Assembly: GCA_910578555.1 (NCBI GenBank)
Contig: CAJTPS010000002.1
Span: 215,802 to 279,801 of the forward strand
Direction of reading: 5' to 3'
Length of the DNA: 64,000 nt
Source: an uncultured Lachnospiraceae bacterium
GTDB lineage: Bacteria; Bacillota; Clostridia; Lachnospirales; Lachnospiraceae
Shown: positions 1 through 6,655 of the stretch, piece after piece
How the letters are laid out: each line of letters begins with the position of its first letter
Position numbering within the stretch: position 1 is the stretch's first letter
Made by a program: the position numbers and the translations under genes
Notes under the pieces: generated by a model
Database searches by the model: none
Told to the model about the DNA's origin: nothing
What the model saw: only the letters and a program-made list of their open reading frames with translations

Positions 1-366
1 AAGGTCAAAGAATTTCGGTGCAAGGATGGTTCGGACAAGATTTTGATTGACACGGATTTTGTTGCGAACAAGTTACAGAAAATAAGAGACGGACTCGGTG
101 CGCCGGTTACCATTAATTCCGCATACCGCACGGAATCCTACAACAAAAAAGTCGGCGGTGCAAAGTCAAGCTATCACATGAAAGGGCAGGCTTTCGATAT
201 TGTTGTCAAAGGCCATACACCTCTTGAAGTAGCGCGGTTTGCGCAAACAATCGGCATAACAGGAATCATCCAGTACAATACATTTGTTCATGTTGATAGC
301 AGACCGACAAAGTATTGGGCAAGGAATGACAATGGAAAGGTTTACAGAAAAGAAACCTTTATGTAA
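1..366 (+). CDS. M15A-type peptidase / phage endolysin, 5'-truncated by window edge
   Basis: The frame is open to the first base, so the start lies outside the window; a TTG at 43 is probably internal. The visible part matches the Peptidase M15 (D-Ala-D-Ala carboxypeptidase-like) fold used by many phage lysins: the EFRCKDGSD entry motif, the S-YR loop, the zinc-ligand segment SYHMKGQAFD and the late FVHVD histidine. These enzymes cut peptide cross-bridges of peptidoglycan at lysis. It ends the late region, just before the repressor, which is a usual position for the lysis gene. Confidence 0.85.
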   Translation, partial: KVKEFRCKDGSDKILIDTDFVANKLQKIRDGLGAPVTINSAYRTESYNKKVGGAKSSYHMKGQAFDIVVKGHTPLEVARFAQTIGITGIIQYNTFVHVDSRPTKYWARNDNGKVYRKETFM

Positions 367-467
367 AGTTCCCCAATATACTATAATCTGCGTAAAATAA
401 AAAGACTGTTATTGTATGCGATAAATCCTTACAATTATATCATCAAGAAATTGGAGGATTTGACAAT

Positions 468-557
468 ATGAGAATTAATAGTCTAAAAATCGAAAAATTT
501 TCGGGGGGGGGTGAAACAGTACATAGAAAATATTGCCGGTTCTTCAAATATTTTAAG
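468..557 (+). CDS. Short ORF ending in a G9 tract; possible 5' half of the next ORF
   Basis: ATG follows a good GGAGG site at 454-458. It encodes 29 residues beginning MRINSLKIEKFSGGG. The nine-G run at 503-511 ends the readable part; deleting one G would place this start in frame with the 65-residue ORF that follows. It may be the true beginning of that gene. No function is assigned. Confidence 0.35.
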
Positions 558-708
558 GGGATTGGCAATGAATTGTACTGAAAACCTTAGAGAGAAAAAA
601 TACTATAAAGATAAAATCACCGAACTAGTGGGGAAAATCGACAATCTGGCAACATTAAAATTCATTTTGTTGGTAATCGAAAACTATTTAAAAAGCAGGG
701 GCATTTAG
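511..708 (+). CDS. Small hypothetical phage protein, possibly phase-variable
   Basis: A 65-residue ORF starts with GTG directly after a nine-G tract. The predicted protein is mostly helical and charged, with no recognised domain. Its stop nearly meets the 3' end of the convergent repressor gene. The poly-G run may act as a crude ribosome site or as a slippage point joining it to the upstream ORF. Confidence 0.45.
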   Translation: MKQYIENIAGSSNILRGLAMNCTENLREKKYYKDKITELVGKIDNLATLKFILLVIENYLKSRGI

Positions 709-1046
709 CCCCTGCCACTCCTTAATGAAGAAATTATTTGGCGTATCGCTTTTTTGTCGTTCTCTGACAGATTTCTATAATCATCTATCATATCTAACAT
801 ACCCGGCTCATTCATTATCTTTCCAATAATATCAGCATATTCATCATCTGACTTGCTTCCAACAAGATAAGTCGGGGTTACTTCCAATGCTCCACATAAC
901 AATTCTATCATATCGGGATCAGGCTTTGATTTCCCTTTTTCCCAATCACAAACAGAATTATGCTTTGCATCTACCATTTCCGCAAGCTGTTTTTGCGTAA
1001 ATCCTTTTGCCTTTCTTGCAGACTTTATCTTTTCTCCAAGCGTCAT
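705..1046 (-). CDS. XRE-family CI-like phage repressor
   Basis: A 113-residue protein. The chosen ATG follows GGAGG; the frame extends upstream but without a ribosome site. The N-terminal HTH_XRE domain (about residues 2-60) reads TLGEKIKSARKAKGFTQKQL, with the N-SVCDWEKGKSKPD turn typical of Cro/CI helix-turn-helix proteins. The C-terminal half is a short helical multimerisation region. It is divergent from a small Cro-like gene across an operator-rich spacer. It probably maintains lysogeny by binding TTTCGG/CCGAAA palindromes there; that pairing is inferred. Confidence 0.88.
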   Translation of the reverse strand: MTLGEKIKSARKAKGFTQKQLAEMVDAKHNSVCDWEKGKSKPDPDMIELLCGALEVTPTYLVGSKSDDEYADIIGKIMNEPGMLDMIDDYRNLSENDKKAIRQIISSLRSGRG

Positions 1047-1074
1047 GCAGCCAATCCTCCTTTCTTCATAATCC

Positions 1075-1103
1075 ATATTACAATAAAAATTTCGGATAGT
1101 CAA
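1075..1103 (-). promoter_or_regulatory. Leftward repressor promoter (PRM-like)
   Basis: On the minus strand a TTGACT -35 (1103-1098) and TAATAT -10 (1080-1075) are separated by 17 bp. The partial operator at 1090 overlaps the spacer, which suggests autoregulation. Confidence 0.6.
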
Positions 1104-1189
1104 TAAAAATATTTCGGCAATTCCGAAAAAATATCTTGACATTCGTACATACCGAATATATAATACAAGTAGTTTCGGATATACCGAAA
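1090..1189. promoter_or_regulatory. Operator cluster, TTTCGG-N5-CCGAAA
   Basis: Two perfect palindromes (1112-1128 and 1173-1189), one near-perfect copy (1141-1157, ATTCGT...CCGAAT) and one half-conserved copy (1090-1106). Dyad starts are 22, 29 and 32 bp apart. The site at 1141 fills the spacer of the rightward promoter and that at 1090 sits in the leftward one, as in a lambda-type OR. Confidence 0.8.
1136..1164 (+). promoter_or_regulatory. Rightward early promoter (PR-like)
   Basis: Exact consensus TTGACA (1136-1141), 17-bp spacer, exact TATAAT (1159-1164). An operator copy occupies nearly the whole spacer, so repressor binding would exclude RNA polymerase. It drives the cro-like gene and probably the early operon. 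Confidence 0.85.
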
Positions 1190-1210
1190 AAGGAAAAGGA
1201 GGTAATATAT

Positions 1211-1426
1211 ATGTGCGTAGGTCAGAAAATCAAGAGTTACCTCAAAGATAATGGCATTTCACAGACGTTCGTGTCGGAAAAGACGGGCATTCCGCTTGCG
1301 AAATTAAATCTTTCCCTTAATGGGAATAGAAGATTGGATTTTGGAGAATACGAACTTATCTGTGGAGCATTGTCGGTTGGGGCAGATAAGTTTCTTGAAC
1401 CGAAGAAACCACAGAAAGAATTGTAG
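1211..1426 (+). CDS. Cro-like HTH regulator
   Basis: 71 residues, starting at an ATG 8 nt after GGAGG (the longer frame has no ribosome site and runs back over the promoter). The sequence KIKSYLKDNGISQTFVSEKT followed by G-PLAKLN is a short XRE-type helix-turn-helix that fills most of the protein, as in Cro. It is the first gene of the rightward early transcript and divergent from the CI-like gene. It likely competes for the same operators to allow lytic development. Confidence 0.8.
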   Translation: MCVGQKIKSYLKDNGISQTFVSEKTGIPLAKLNLSLNGNRRLDFGEYELICGALSVGADKFLEPKKPQKEL

Positions 1427-1437
1427 GAGGTGTAGGG

Positions 1438-1608
1438 ATGAAGAAAAAGAATAAAATTTCTCCTTATTTACAACATTTAGCTTTTGTTCTTTTTGTTTTT
1501 ACAGTGGCGCAAATTATTTCAAAAGACACTGAGTTATCTATGTTTTTTGCGTTAATATCTTCAAATTCAATTATTTATTCTTTTATAACATCTAGGAAAT
1601 CAGATTGA
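1438..1608 (+). CDS. Small membrane protein
   Basis: 56 residues, basic start MKKKNK, then two hydrophobic stretches (about 14-27 and 37-50) separated by a short charged loop, so probably two membrane spans. GGAGG precedes the ATG. Its stop overlaps the TTG start of the MazF-like fusion by 4 nt. No homology to a MazE antitoxin is visible. Function unknown. Confidence 0.55.
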   Translation: MKKKNKISPYLQHLAFVLFVFTVAQIISKDTELSMFFALISSNSIIYSFITSRKSD

Positions 1609-2645
1609 AACGAGGACAAGTATATTATGCAGACCTAAGACCAGTTGTTGGCAGTGAACAAGGTGGAATCAGACCATGCTTAATTATTCAGAACGACATG
1701 GGCAATGCGAATTCACCAACCGTCATAATAGCGGCTATGACAACGCAGAGCAAAAATAATTTGCCGACACACGTTGCAGTATCGTCAGAAGATTACTGTC
1801 TTGACATCAACACAACGATTCTTCTTGAACAGCTGCGGACAATAGACAAGGGTAGATTGTTAAGTTTTGTCGGAAGGTTAAGCGGCAGCACCATGCAAAA
1901 GGCTGACGAAGCGTTACATATCAGCCTTGCATTAAAAAAGGAAAGAAAGGAGGGAGCGGGATTGAATGAGTTGCAGATTTTCCAGAATGAAGAATTTGGT
2001 CAAGTTCGGACGGTTGAAATTGACGGAAAGACGTACTTTGTTGGAAAAGATGTTGCAAACGCATTAGGGTATTCCAATCCAAGGGACGCAATTTTAAGAC
2101 ATTGCAAGGGTGTCGTGAAACACGACAGCTTTAAAGAAGGCGGCCAGGAGGTTGCGTTGTTGCCAGAGGGAGATATTTACCGTCTTATCATCAAGTCGCA
2201 GTTACCATCAGCGGACAAGTTTGAGCGTTGGATTTTTGATGAAGTCATTCCGCAGATTCGACAGACTGGTGGCTACCAGAAGAAACTGTCTCCGCGGGAA
2301 ATGATGCGGATTCAGCTTGGAATGATTGATGACCATGAGGAACGCATTGCCAATCTTGAAAACAACATGACGATTGACTACGGACAGCAGAGGGTTCTTG
2401 AAGATGCGGTCAATAAGACTGTGATTGATGTTCTTGGCGGTAAAGGTTCCTGCGCCTACAAGGAGGTCGGAAGAAAGGTGTTTGCGGAGTGCAACAGGGA
2501 CTTGAAACACTATTTTGACGTGAATGCACGAAACAACGTACCGAAGATTCGGTTTGACGAGGCGGTAGAGTATGCGAGGAATTGGAAACCTTGCACAAAT
2601 ACCACGATGATGATTTCGGACTGCAATGCACAGATGACTATGTGA
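1605..2645 (+). CDS. MazF/PemK toxin domain fused to Bro-N and ORF6C antirepressor
   Basis: One 346-codon frame holds three modules. Residues 1-115 are PemK/MazF (RGQVYYADL, GSEQGG-RP, AAMTTQ), keeping the Arg23 and Thr46 positions equivalent to MazF catalytic residues. Residues 120-225 are a Bro-N domain (VEIDGKTYFVGKDVANALGY). Residues 230-345 are ORF6C-like. Bro-N/ORF6C proteins are phage antirepressors; MazF is a sequence-specific mRNA endonuclease. No stop separates the modules, but AAGGAGG followed by an in-frame TTG at 1962 could start a separate 227-residue antirepressor. No MazE gene is adjacent. Either the toxin became a regulatory fusion, or two products are made from one frame. 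Confidence 0.82.
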   Translation: MKRGQVYYADLRPVVGSEQGGIRPCLIIQNDMGNANSPTVIIAAMTTQSKNNLPTHVAVSSEDYCLDINTTILLEQLRTIDKGRLLSFVGRLSGSTMQKADEALHISLALKKERKEGAGLNELQIFQNEEFGQVRTVEIDGKTYFVGKDVANALGYSNPRDAILRHCKGVVKHDSFKEGGQEVALLPEGDIYRLIIKSQLPSADKFERWIFDEVIPQIRQTGGYQKKLSPREMMRIQLGMIDDHEERIANLENNMTIDYGQQRVLEDAVNKTVIDVLGGKGSCAYKEVGRKVFAECNRDLKHYFDVNARNNVPKIRFDEAVEYARNWKPCTNTTMMISDCNAQMTM

Positions 2646-2658
2646 AGTAAAGGAGGAA

Positions 2659-3024
2659 ATGAGTAGGGTTATGTATAAGTGGGTTTACGACAAAATGGTT
2701 GAGGAATATCAAAAGAAAGAAAAGATTGATTTGATTCACCAGATCATGTCTTATAGCAATATTGAAGTTTCTGATAGATGCTTTGCGAATCAGTGTTGCG
2801 CCGGCGCAGATGTATGCAACATTAATGAATTTTTTGAGTATTTACAAGAGAATGTAGGTCTGGGAGATTGCGGGATACTTGAACGCTTGAAAAAGGCAAC
2901 GTCAAGCTGGGAACACATCAGAAACGGTCTTTCAGAAATGAAAAGAGACACAAGGGTGTCGGAGGCCGAAAAAGATTTTGAAAAGAGAGTTTCCGAAGCG
3001 AAAGAACCATATGATTTCATTTGA
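2659..3024 (+). CDS. Hypothetical phage protein
   Basis: 121 residues, helical, with a Cys-containing middle (FANQCCAGADVC). AGGAGG lies only 2 nt before the first ATG and 14 nt before a second (2671), so the start is uncertain by four codons. It follows the antirepressor closely and probably shares its transcript. Not recognised. Confidence 0.5.
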   Translation: MSRVMYKWVYDKMVEEYQKKEKIDLIHQIMSYSNIEVSDRCFANQCCAGADVCNINEFFEYLQENVGLGDCGILERLKKATSSWEHIRNGLSEMKRDTRVSEAEKDFEKRVSEAKEPYDFI

Positions 3025-3124
3025 GTTGCCCCGGCGGTGCGGTCACACCAACCGAGGCGTGTAACCACTAAACCAACCTTAGCGGATACGGAGATATTAT
3101 ACCACAATTCTCCCGTATCGGCAA
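3025..3124 (-). promoter_or_regulatory. Structured spacer with a minus-strand promoter
   Basis: GC-rich non-coding stretch. On the minus strand TTGCCG (3124-3119), 17 bp, and TATAAT (3101-3096) form a plausible promoter firing leftward. The expected RNA can form CACGC/GTGTG and CGGT/ACCG stems and includes a D-arm-like GGTTTAGTGGTTA, but no T-loop or matching acceptor stem, so it is not a normal tRNA. No terminator was found. It may be an antisense RNA against the preceding gene. Confidence 0.35.
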
Positions 3125-3151
3125 TCAAAAAGAAAACAGGAGGATATTTTT

Positions 3152-3502
3152 ATGGAACAGGAAAATAAGGAAAGAGTAATCACAAATGAGGATGCAACAC
3201 AGGGTAGCGCAGAGAAAGAAATTGTGGGGGAAATTAAGAAAGCAGATAATGCAGAACAAAATTTTGCAACCGAGGTATTTCGCGAGTTTAAAATTCATAC
3301 AAGGTTTGCAATTTGCGCTATGGCGGCGGTTCTTGCACTTGGGGCAATCCTTTATTACAAGAATGACGCAGACTGGCGAGAACTTTTTAATTCCTACGAT
3401 TTCATTTCGCAGGATGGCGAAGGAATCAACAACGTAAACAGCGGAGAGCAAGGAGACTTATTGAATGGGGCAGAGAGTGAAGCTGAAGAAGAACAGGAGT
3501 AG
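3152..3502 (+). CDS. Single-pass membrane protein
   Basis: 116 residues after AGGAGG. A charged, acidic N-terminal 50 residues is followed by one hydrophobic span (about 53-70, FAICAMAAVLALGAILYY) and an acidic tail. It resembles small phage inner-membrane proteins of unknown role. No enzymatic motif. Confidence 0.55.
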   Translation: MEQENKERVITNEDATQGSAEKEIVGEIKKADNAEQNFATEVFREFKIHTRFAICAMAAVLALGAILYYKNDADWRELFNSYDFISQDGEGINNVNSGEQGDLLNGAESEAEEEQE

Positions 3503-3602
3503 CGTTAAGGGATATGCGGTTAAAGTCAGCAATAACAGCAACAAGAAAGGAAATCAGACGAATCAATCAAGCAGAAGGAAGAAAAGAAAGAAGAAAAATT
3601 GA
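3477..3602 (+). CDS. Possible very basic small protein
   Basis: A 41-codon GTG-started frame overlapping the end of the previous gene encodes a Lys/Arg/Asn-rich peptide (ends RRKKRKKKN). A competing ATG frame at 3514-3618 gives a 34-residue basic peptide. At most one is real; there is no strong ribosome site for either. Confidence 0.25.
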   Translation: MKLKKNRSSVKGYAVKVSNNSNKKGNQTNQSSRRKKRKKKN

Positions 3603-3641
3603 AGTAATTTCTTCCTAATTAAAAGGGGATGCAGAAAGAAG

Positions 3642-3839
3642 GTGATTATTATATCTGGATTAGAAATTGAGGAATTATCAAGAAGAATGGCGGCAATGAC
3701 AGACGAAGATCAAATCATAGCCGCAAGGAATATCAAAGACGAGATTCTTTTTAAAGAGATTGAACGAAGGTCTATAACAAGGCGTTCAATAATTGAAATA
3801 ATGGAAAATTCACTGAAATTACAGGACAAAGGGAGGTAA
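3642..3839 (+). CDS. Small hypothetical phage protein
   Basis: 65 residues from a GTG start with AGAAAGAAG upstream. Amphipathic, charged helices (LEIEELSRRMAAM). No recognised domain. Confidence 0.45.
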   Translation: MIIISGLEIEELSRRMAAMTDEDQIIAARNIKDEILFKEIERRSITRRSIIEIMENSLKLQDKGR

Positions 3840-3845
3840 TTTTTT

Positions 3846-3953
3846 ATGTACGTTAATCCATTTTGGTTCGGGTTTGGATGCGGTGTTGTGGCTACGATTA
3901 TTTCTATCATTGTAGTGGCAATCATATACAGCATGAAAGGCGGTAAGAAATGA
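3846..3953 (+). CDS. Tiny membrane protein (35 aa)
   Basis: GGGAGG ribosome site. MYVNPFWFGFGCG is followed by a hydrophobic span and a basic KGGKK tail: a single-span protein of a type common between phage early genes. Its TGA overlaps the next ATG (ATGA), so translation is probably coupled. Confidence 0.55.
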   Translation: MYVNPFWFGFGCGVVATIISIIVVAIIYSMKGGKK

Positions 3954-4129
3954 AGCAACCAAAGAAGCTGACAAGGCAGTTGAAAGAAGCAGTTACGGTA
4001 TATGGTCTTAATGCGGATAACTGGATGTTGCTGAAGGACGGAGACACCTACGTGAAAATCATACATAAGGCGAGCGGGAAAACGAGAATTATTGACAAAT
4101 TTGTAAGAATGAAGAAAGGATCGAGATGA
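3950..4129 (+). CDS. DUF6906-like phage protein
   Basis: 59 residues: MKQPKKLTRQLKEAV, then LNADNWMLLKDGDTYVKIIH and GKTRIID. This pattern resembles the short DUF6906 family seen in Firmicute prophages (recalled, not searched). It is translationally coupled on both sides through ATGA overlaps. Function unknown. Confidence 0.6.
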   Translation: MKQPKKLTRQLKEAVTVYGLNADNWMLLKDGDTYVKIIHKASGKTRIIDKFVRMKKGSR

Positions 4130-4278
4130 AACAAGAAATCGCAGAAAAGCATATGAGAAATCAGAACAAAAGAAAAAAACTAATAGGGTATGGATTTATT
4201 AAGAACGGAAAAACAACCATATTTTACATGAATAATAAAATCCCCACACAGACCGCAAATCCAAGTGGGGATAAATAG
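4126..4278 (+). CDS. Small hypothetical protein (50 aa)
   Basis: Coupled to the previous gene by an ATGA overlap. Basic N-terminal half; the last 15 codons lie inside the hairpin that serves as terminator for the minus-strand RNA predicted here, so an antisense effect on this gene is possible. Confidence 0.45.
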   Translation: MKQEIAEKHMRNQNKRKKLIGYGFIKNGKTTIFYMNNKIPTQTANPSGDK

Positions 4279-4297
4279 CCGGACAAGGCTATTGCTA
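4229..4297 (-). ncRNA. Putative about 70-nt small antisense RNA
   Basis: A perfect minus-strand promoter (TTGACA 4332-4327, 17 bp, TATAAT 4309-4304) would start RNA near 4297. The RNA reads through AATAGCC/GGCTATT (6-nt loop) and then ATCCCCAC/GTGGGGAT (4272-4240) followed by TTTTATTATT, an intrinsic terminator. There is no ORF. Promoter, hairpin and terminator in one compact unit are the hallmarks of a discrete sRNA. It is antisense to the 3' end of the preceding 50-aa gene and lies upstream of the next operon segment. Target unknown. Confidence 0.6.
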
Positions 4298-4355
4298 TGC
4301 CTAATTATATGCGGTTATCCGGGGAATGTCAAGAAAAAGAAAAGGAGATTTTATC

Positions 4356-4703
4356 ATGGGATATGAAAGCAGAGTTTATATAGTAAAGAAAAGCAATTCA
4401 AGTGATTTTGCACAAGAAATAGCTAAATTTAATTGCTGTAAAATGCAAGAAGGTTGGACTGATCTTTTTGACAAGCAGTTTAACGGAGAACTTTATGCTG
4501 ACGATGGAAATACCTTGATTAAAAAGGATAGATACGGAAAAGAACTAAAATATACCGATTTCCCTACCATCATCGCATGGCTTGAAAAAGAAGTTGAAAA
4601 GGACGATTACCGCAGATTGAAACCGTTGCTGTCGCTCTTGAAAGGATTTGATTTGTCACAGTGGACAGATGGGGAAATGCAGATAGTCCATTATGGATAT
4701 TAG
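4356..4703 (+). CDS. Hypothetical phage protein
   Basis: 115 residues from the ATG after AAAGGAG; a longer in-frame start at 4326 lacks a ribosome site. Begins MGYESRVYIVKK, with mixed alpha/beta composition and a run of aromatic and acidic residues near the end. The MGYESRVYIV start occurs in other phage proteins of unknown function. It overlaps the frame of the next gene's upstream region but not its chosen start. Confidence 0.55.
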   Translation: MGYESRVYIVKKSNSSDFAQEIAKFNCCKMQEGWTDLFDKQFNGELYADDGNTLIKKDRYGKELKYTDFPTIIAWLEKEVEKDDYRRLKPLLSLLKGFDLSQWTDGEMQIVHYGY

Positions 4704-4719
4704 AAAAGGAGAAAAACCA

Positions 4720-5361
4720 ATGAGCAGAGAACAGGAAAACAACAAAGTAACATTAAGTGGCGAACTTGTAAGCAATTTTGAGTTCATCCATGAAGTCTAC
4801 GGTGAGGGATTTTATACCGCTATGCTTGAAAGTGAGAGATTGAGTGGCACAAAAGACGCTATCCCGATTATGGTATCGGAAAGAATTGTAGACGTGGAAG
4901 CGGACTGGATAGGGCGGTTTGTTAAAGTATCAGGTCAGTTCCGTTCTTATAACAAAAACGAAAACGGGAGAATGCATCTTGAACTGTCGGTTTTTGTGAG
5001 AGAATTTGAGGAAACAGAATTTGAACATGGAGAACCGGGTAGCGGAAATGATGAAAACCGCATTTCCCTTGATGGCTACATCTGCAAACCGCCAATTTAC
5101 CGAAAAACTCCACTTGGAAGGGAAATTGCAGACATTCTTCTTGCGGTAAACCGTATATACGGAAAATCAGACTACATACCATGTATCGCATGGGGCAGAA
5201 ATGCGAGATTTGTAAGCGGGTTGGAAGTCGGCACAAGGTTGCAGATTGAGGGTAGAATTCAGAGCAGGGAATATCAGAAACGGATTTCTGATGATGAATT
5301 TGAAACACGGACGGTGTATGAGGTCAGTGTAAGCAGATTGGAGGTTGCAGAAAATGAATAG
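4720..5361 (+). CDS. Tandem OB-fold single-stranded DNA-binding-like protein
   Basis: 213 residues after AAAGGAG. Two similar beta-rich halves, about 5-110 (KVTLSGELV...VKVSGQFRS) and 120-210 (NRISLDGYICKPP...LQIEGRI), each look like an SSB-type OB fold. The second half carries the IACIAWGRNA-like signature region (YIPCIAWGRNA) of SSB proteins. It probably binds single-stranded DNA or a partner. The phage also has a canonical SSB near 22.9 kb, so this one may have a specialised role. Confidence 0.7.
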   Translation: MSREQENNKVTLSGELVSNFEFIHEVYGEGFYTAMLESERLSGTKDAIPIMVSERIVDVEADWIGRFVKVSGQFRSYNKNENGRMHLELSVFVREFEETEFEHGEPGSGNDENRISLDGYICKPPIYRKTPLGREIADILLAVNRIYGKSDYIPCIAWGRNARFVSGLEVGTRLQIEGRIQSREYQKRISDDEFETRTVYEVSVSRLEVAENE

Positions 5362-5815
5362 AACGAAGATTGAAGATGCATTACTTGCAATGGGCGTTCC
5401 GGCAGGAATTTTAGGGTTTAATTACATTGCAGATGCAATAGAGATTTTTGAAGAAAAAGGAATGAATATCAGCATTACGAAGGAATTATATCCGGCGATT
5501 GCGAAGAAAAACAACACAACACCATCAAGAACAGAAAGGGCAATCAGACACGCATTTGAGCGTGTTAGAAGTTACAGAGGAAACCCAGATGTTATCAATC
5601 ATTATATAGGCATGGATAATTGTGAAAATTCAAGTTCGCTCAAAACACTTTATATAAGGATTAAGCAGGAGTGTAGAGAAACAGAGAAGAAAGAGCGTGA
5701 TGAAGAAATCGCAAAGCAGGAAAACGAAACTCCTATAACCGCATTGGAAATCAGAGAAATTATCCGGCAGGAATTAAGAATGTTTCTCAATGAATTAAAT
5801 GTGGTGCAGTCATGA
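5354..5815 (+). CDS. Spo0A C-terminal-domain-like DNA-binding protein
   Basis: 153 residues, started at the ATG 9 nt after GGAGG. Residues 5-85 (LLAMGVPAGILGFNYIADAI, ITKELYPAIA, TPSRTERAIRHAFE) match the Spo0A output domain, which in the host binds 0A boxes to launch sporulation. No receiver domain is present; the rest is a charged helical tail. It is directly coupled (ATGA) to a sigma factor gene. Inference: it may act on phage promoters or interfere with host sporulation genes. Confidence 0.75.
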   Translation: MNRTKIEDALLAMGVPAGILGFNYIADAIEIFEEKGMNISITKELYPAIAKKNNTTPSRTERAIRHAFERVRSYRGNPDVINHYIGMDNCENSSSLKTLYIRIKQECRETEKKERDEEIAKQENETPITALEIREIIRQELRMFLNELNVVQS

Positions 5816-6390
5816 ATCTACCAAAACCAACACTTGACCGCGAAACCGCAATGAAATTATGGATAGAGGAGCGTTCCGACTACGCCAAAGAACAGGTTGT
5901 TTTGAATAATATTGGTCTTGTTTCATTTTCCTTAAAATCCCTAAGTAAAAATGTGTTCGATGAAGATTTATATGCCACAGGACTTGCCGGTCTTTGCAAA
6001 GCGATAAATGAGTTTGATGAAAATAAAGGTGCAAAATTTACTACTTATGCGGTTTGGGTTATACGAGGAGAAATATCACATTCGCTTAGAAAGAAGCGTA
6101 TTATTCCAAAATTCTCTCTTGACGAACCATACGATTTAGAAAATGGGGATTCAGTTGATTTTTCAGAAATGATTGCAGATAGCAAGAGTTTTGAGGAAGA
6201 AGTTATTGTGGACATTCAAATGAAGCAGATGTTTTCAAAACTTAGCGATAGAGAGAAGAAAATCATCTCTCTAAGCATGGATGGAAAGACACAAGGAGAA
6301 ATTGCGGATATATGCGGAACTTCGCAACCTTATGTTTCAAGAATTATAAAATCAATTCACAAGAAATGGAGGAAACAGAATGGACTATAA
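5812..6390 (+). CDS. Sigma-70 family factor, sporulation/SigB-F-like
   Basis: 192 residues. Region 2 (about 25-95: LYATGLAGLCKAINEFD, KFTTYAVWVIRGEISHSLRK) and region 4 (about 140-188: LSDREKKIISLSM, TQGEIADICGTSQPYVSRII) are complete; region 3 is reduced. The GEI-H-LR pattern is that of group 3 sigma factors. It presumably redirects RNA polymerase to phage or selected host promoters. Coupled by ATGA to the Spo0A-C-like gene. Confidence 0.85.
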   Translation: MNLPKPTLDRETAMKLWIEERSDYAKEQVVLNNIGLVSFSLKSLSKNVFDEDLYATGLAGLCKAINEFDENKGAKFTTYAVWVIRGEISHSLRKKRIIPKFSLDEPYDLENGDSVDFSEMIADSKSFEEEVIVDIQMKQMFSKLSDREKKIISLSMDGKTQGEIADICGTSQPYVSRIIKSIHKKWRKQNGL

Positions 6391-6655
6391 AATCAAATCC
6401 ACCTATCCAGTAACCCAAACCCACGAATTTTCCGTAGACTGGAACGGTTTCAATTTCCTTATCATCTACGGACACCACATCAACGGCTGGTTTATCGCCA
6501 TTCCAAATTGGAATAAATGCACCGAGGCTGGAGAACCGGCAGATGTTGCATATAACGCTACAAAGATAGCGCAGACACATATACACGACATTGCGCCTAT
6601 GTATCTTGCACAGGCGATTAAGGAACATTGGGAGGGGTTAAATGAAGAACCTTAA
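6380..6655 (+). CDS. DUF6618-like phage protein
   Basis: 91 residues overlapping the sigma gene by 11 nt. The pattern W-GFNFLIIYGHHINGWFIAIPNW...AEPADVAYN resembles DUF6618, a small family of phage and element proteins (recalled). Function unknown; it overlaps the next gene, so all are co-translated. Confidence 0.6.
   Translation: MDYKIKSTYPVTQTHEFSVDWNGFNFLIIYGHHINGWFIAIPNWNKCTEAGEPADVAYNATKIAQTHIHDIAPMYLAQAIKEHWEGLNEEP

Noticed and set aside
2208..2510. Antisense coding frame inside the antirepressor
   Set aside because: Shadow of the Bro-N/ORF6C frame with no ribosome site and atypical composition.
3025..3110. Minus-strand tRNA gene
   Set aside because: A D-arm-like GGTTTAGTGGTTA and one anticodon-like stem are present, but there is no T-loop consensus and the acceptor ends do not pair.
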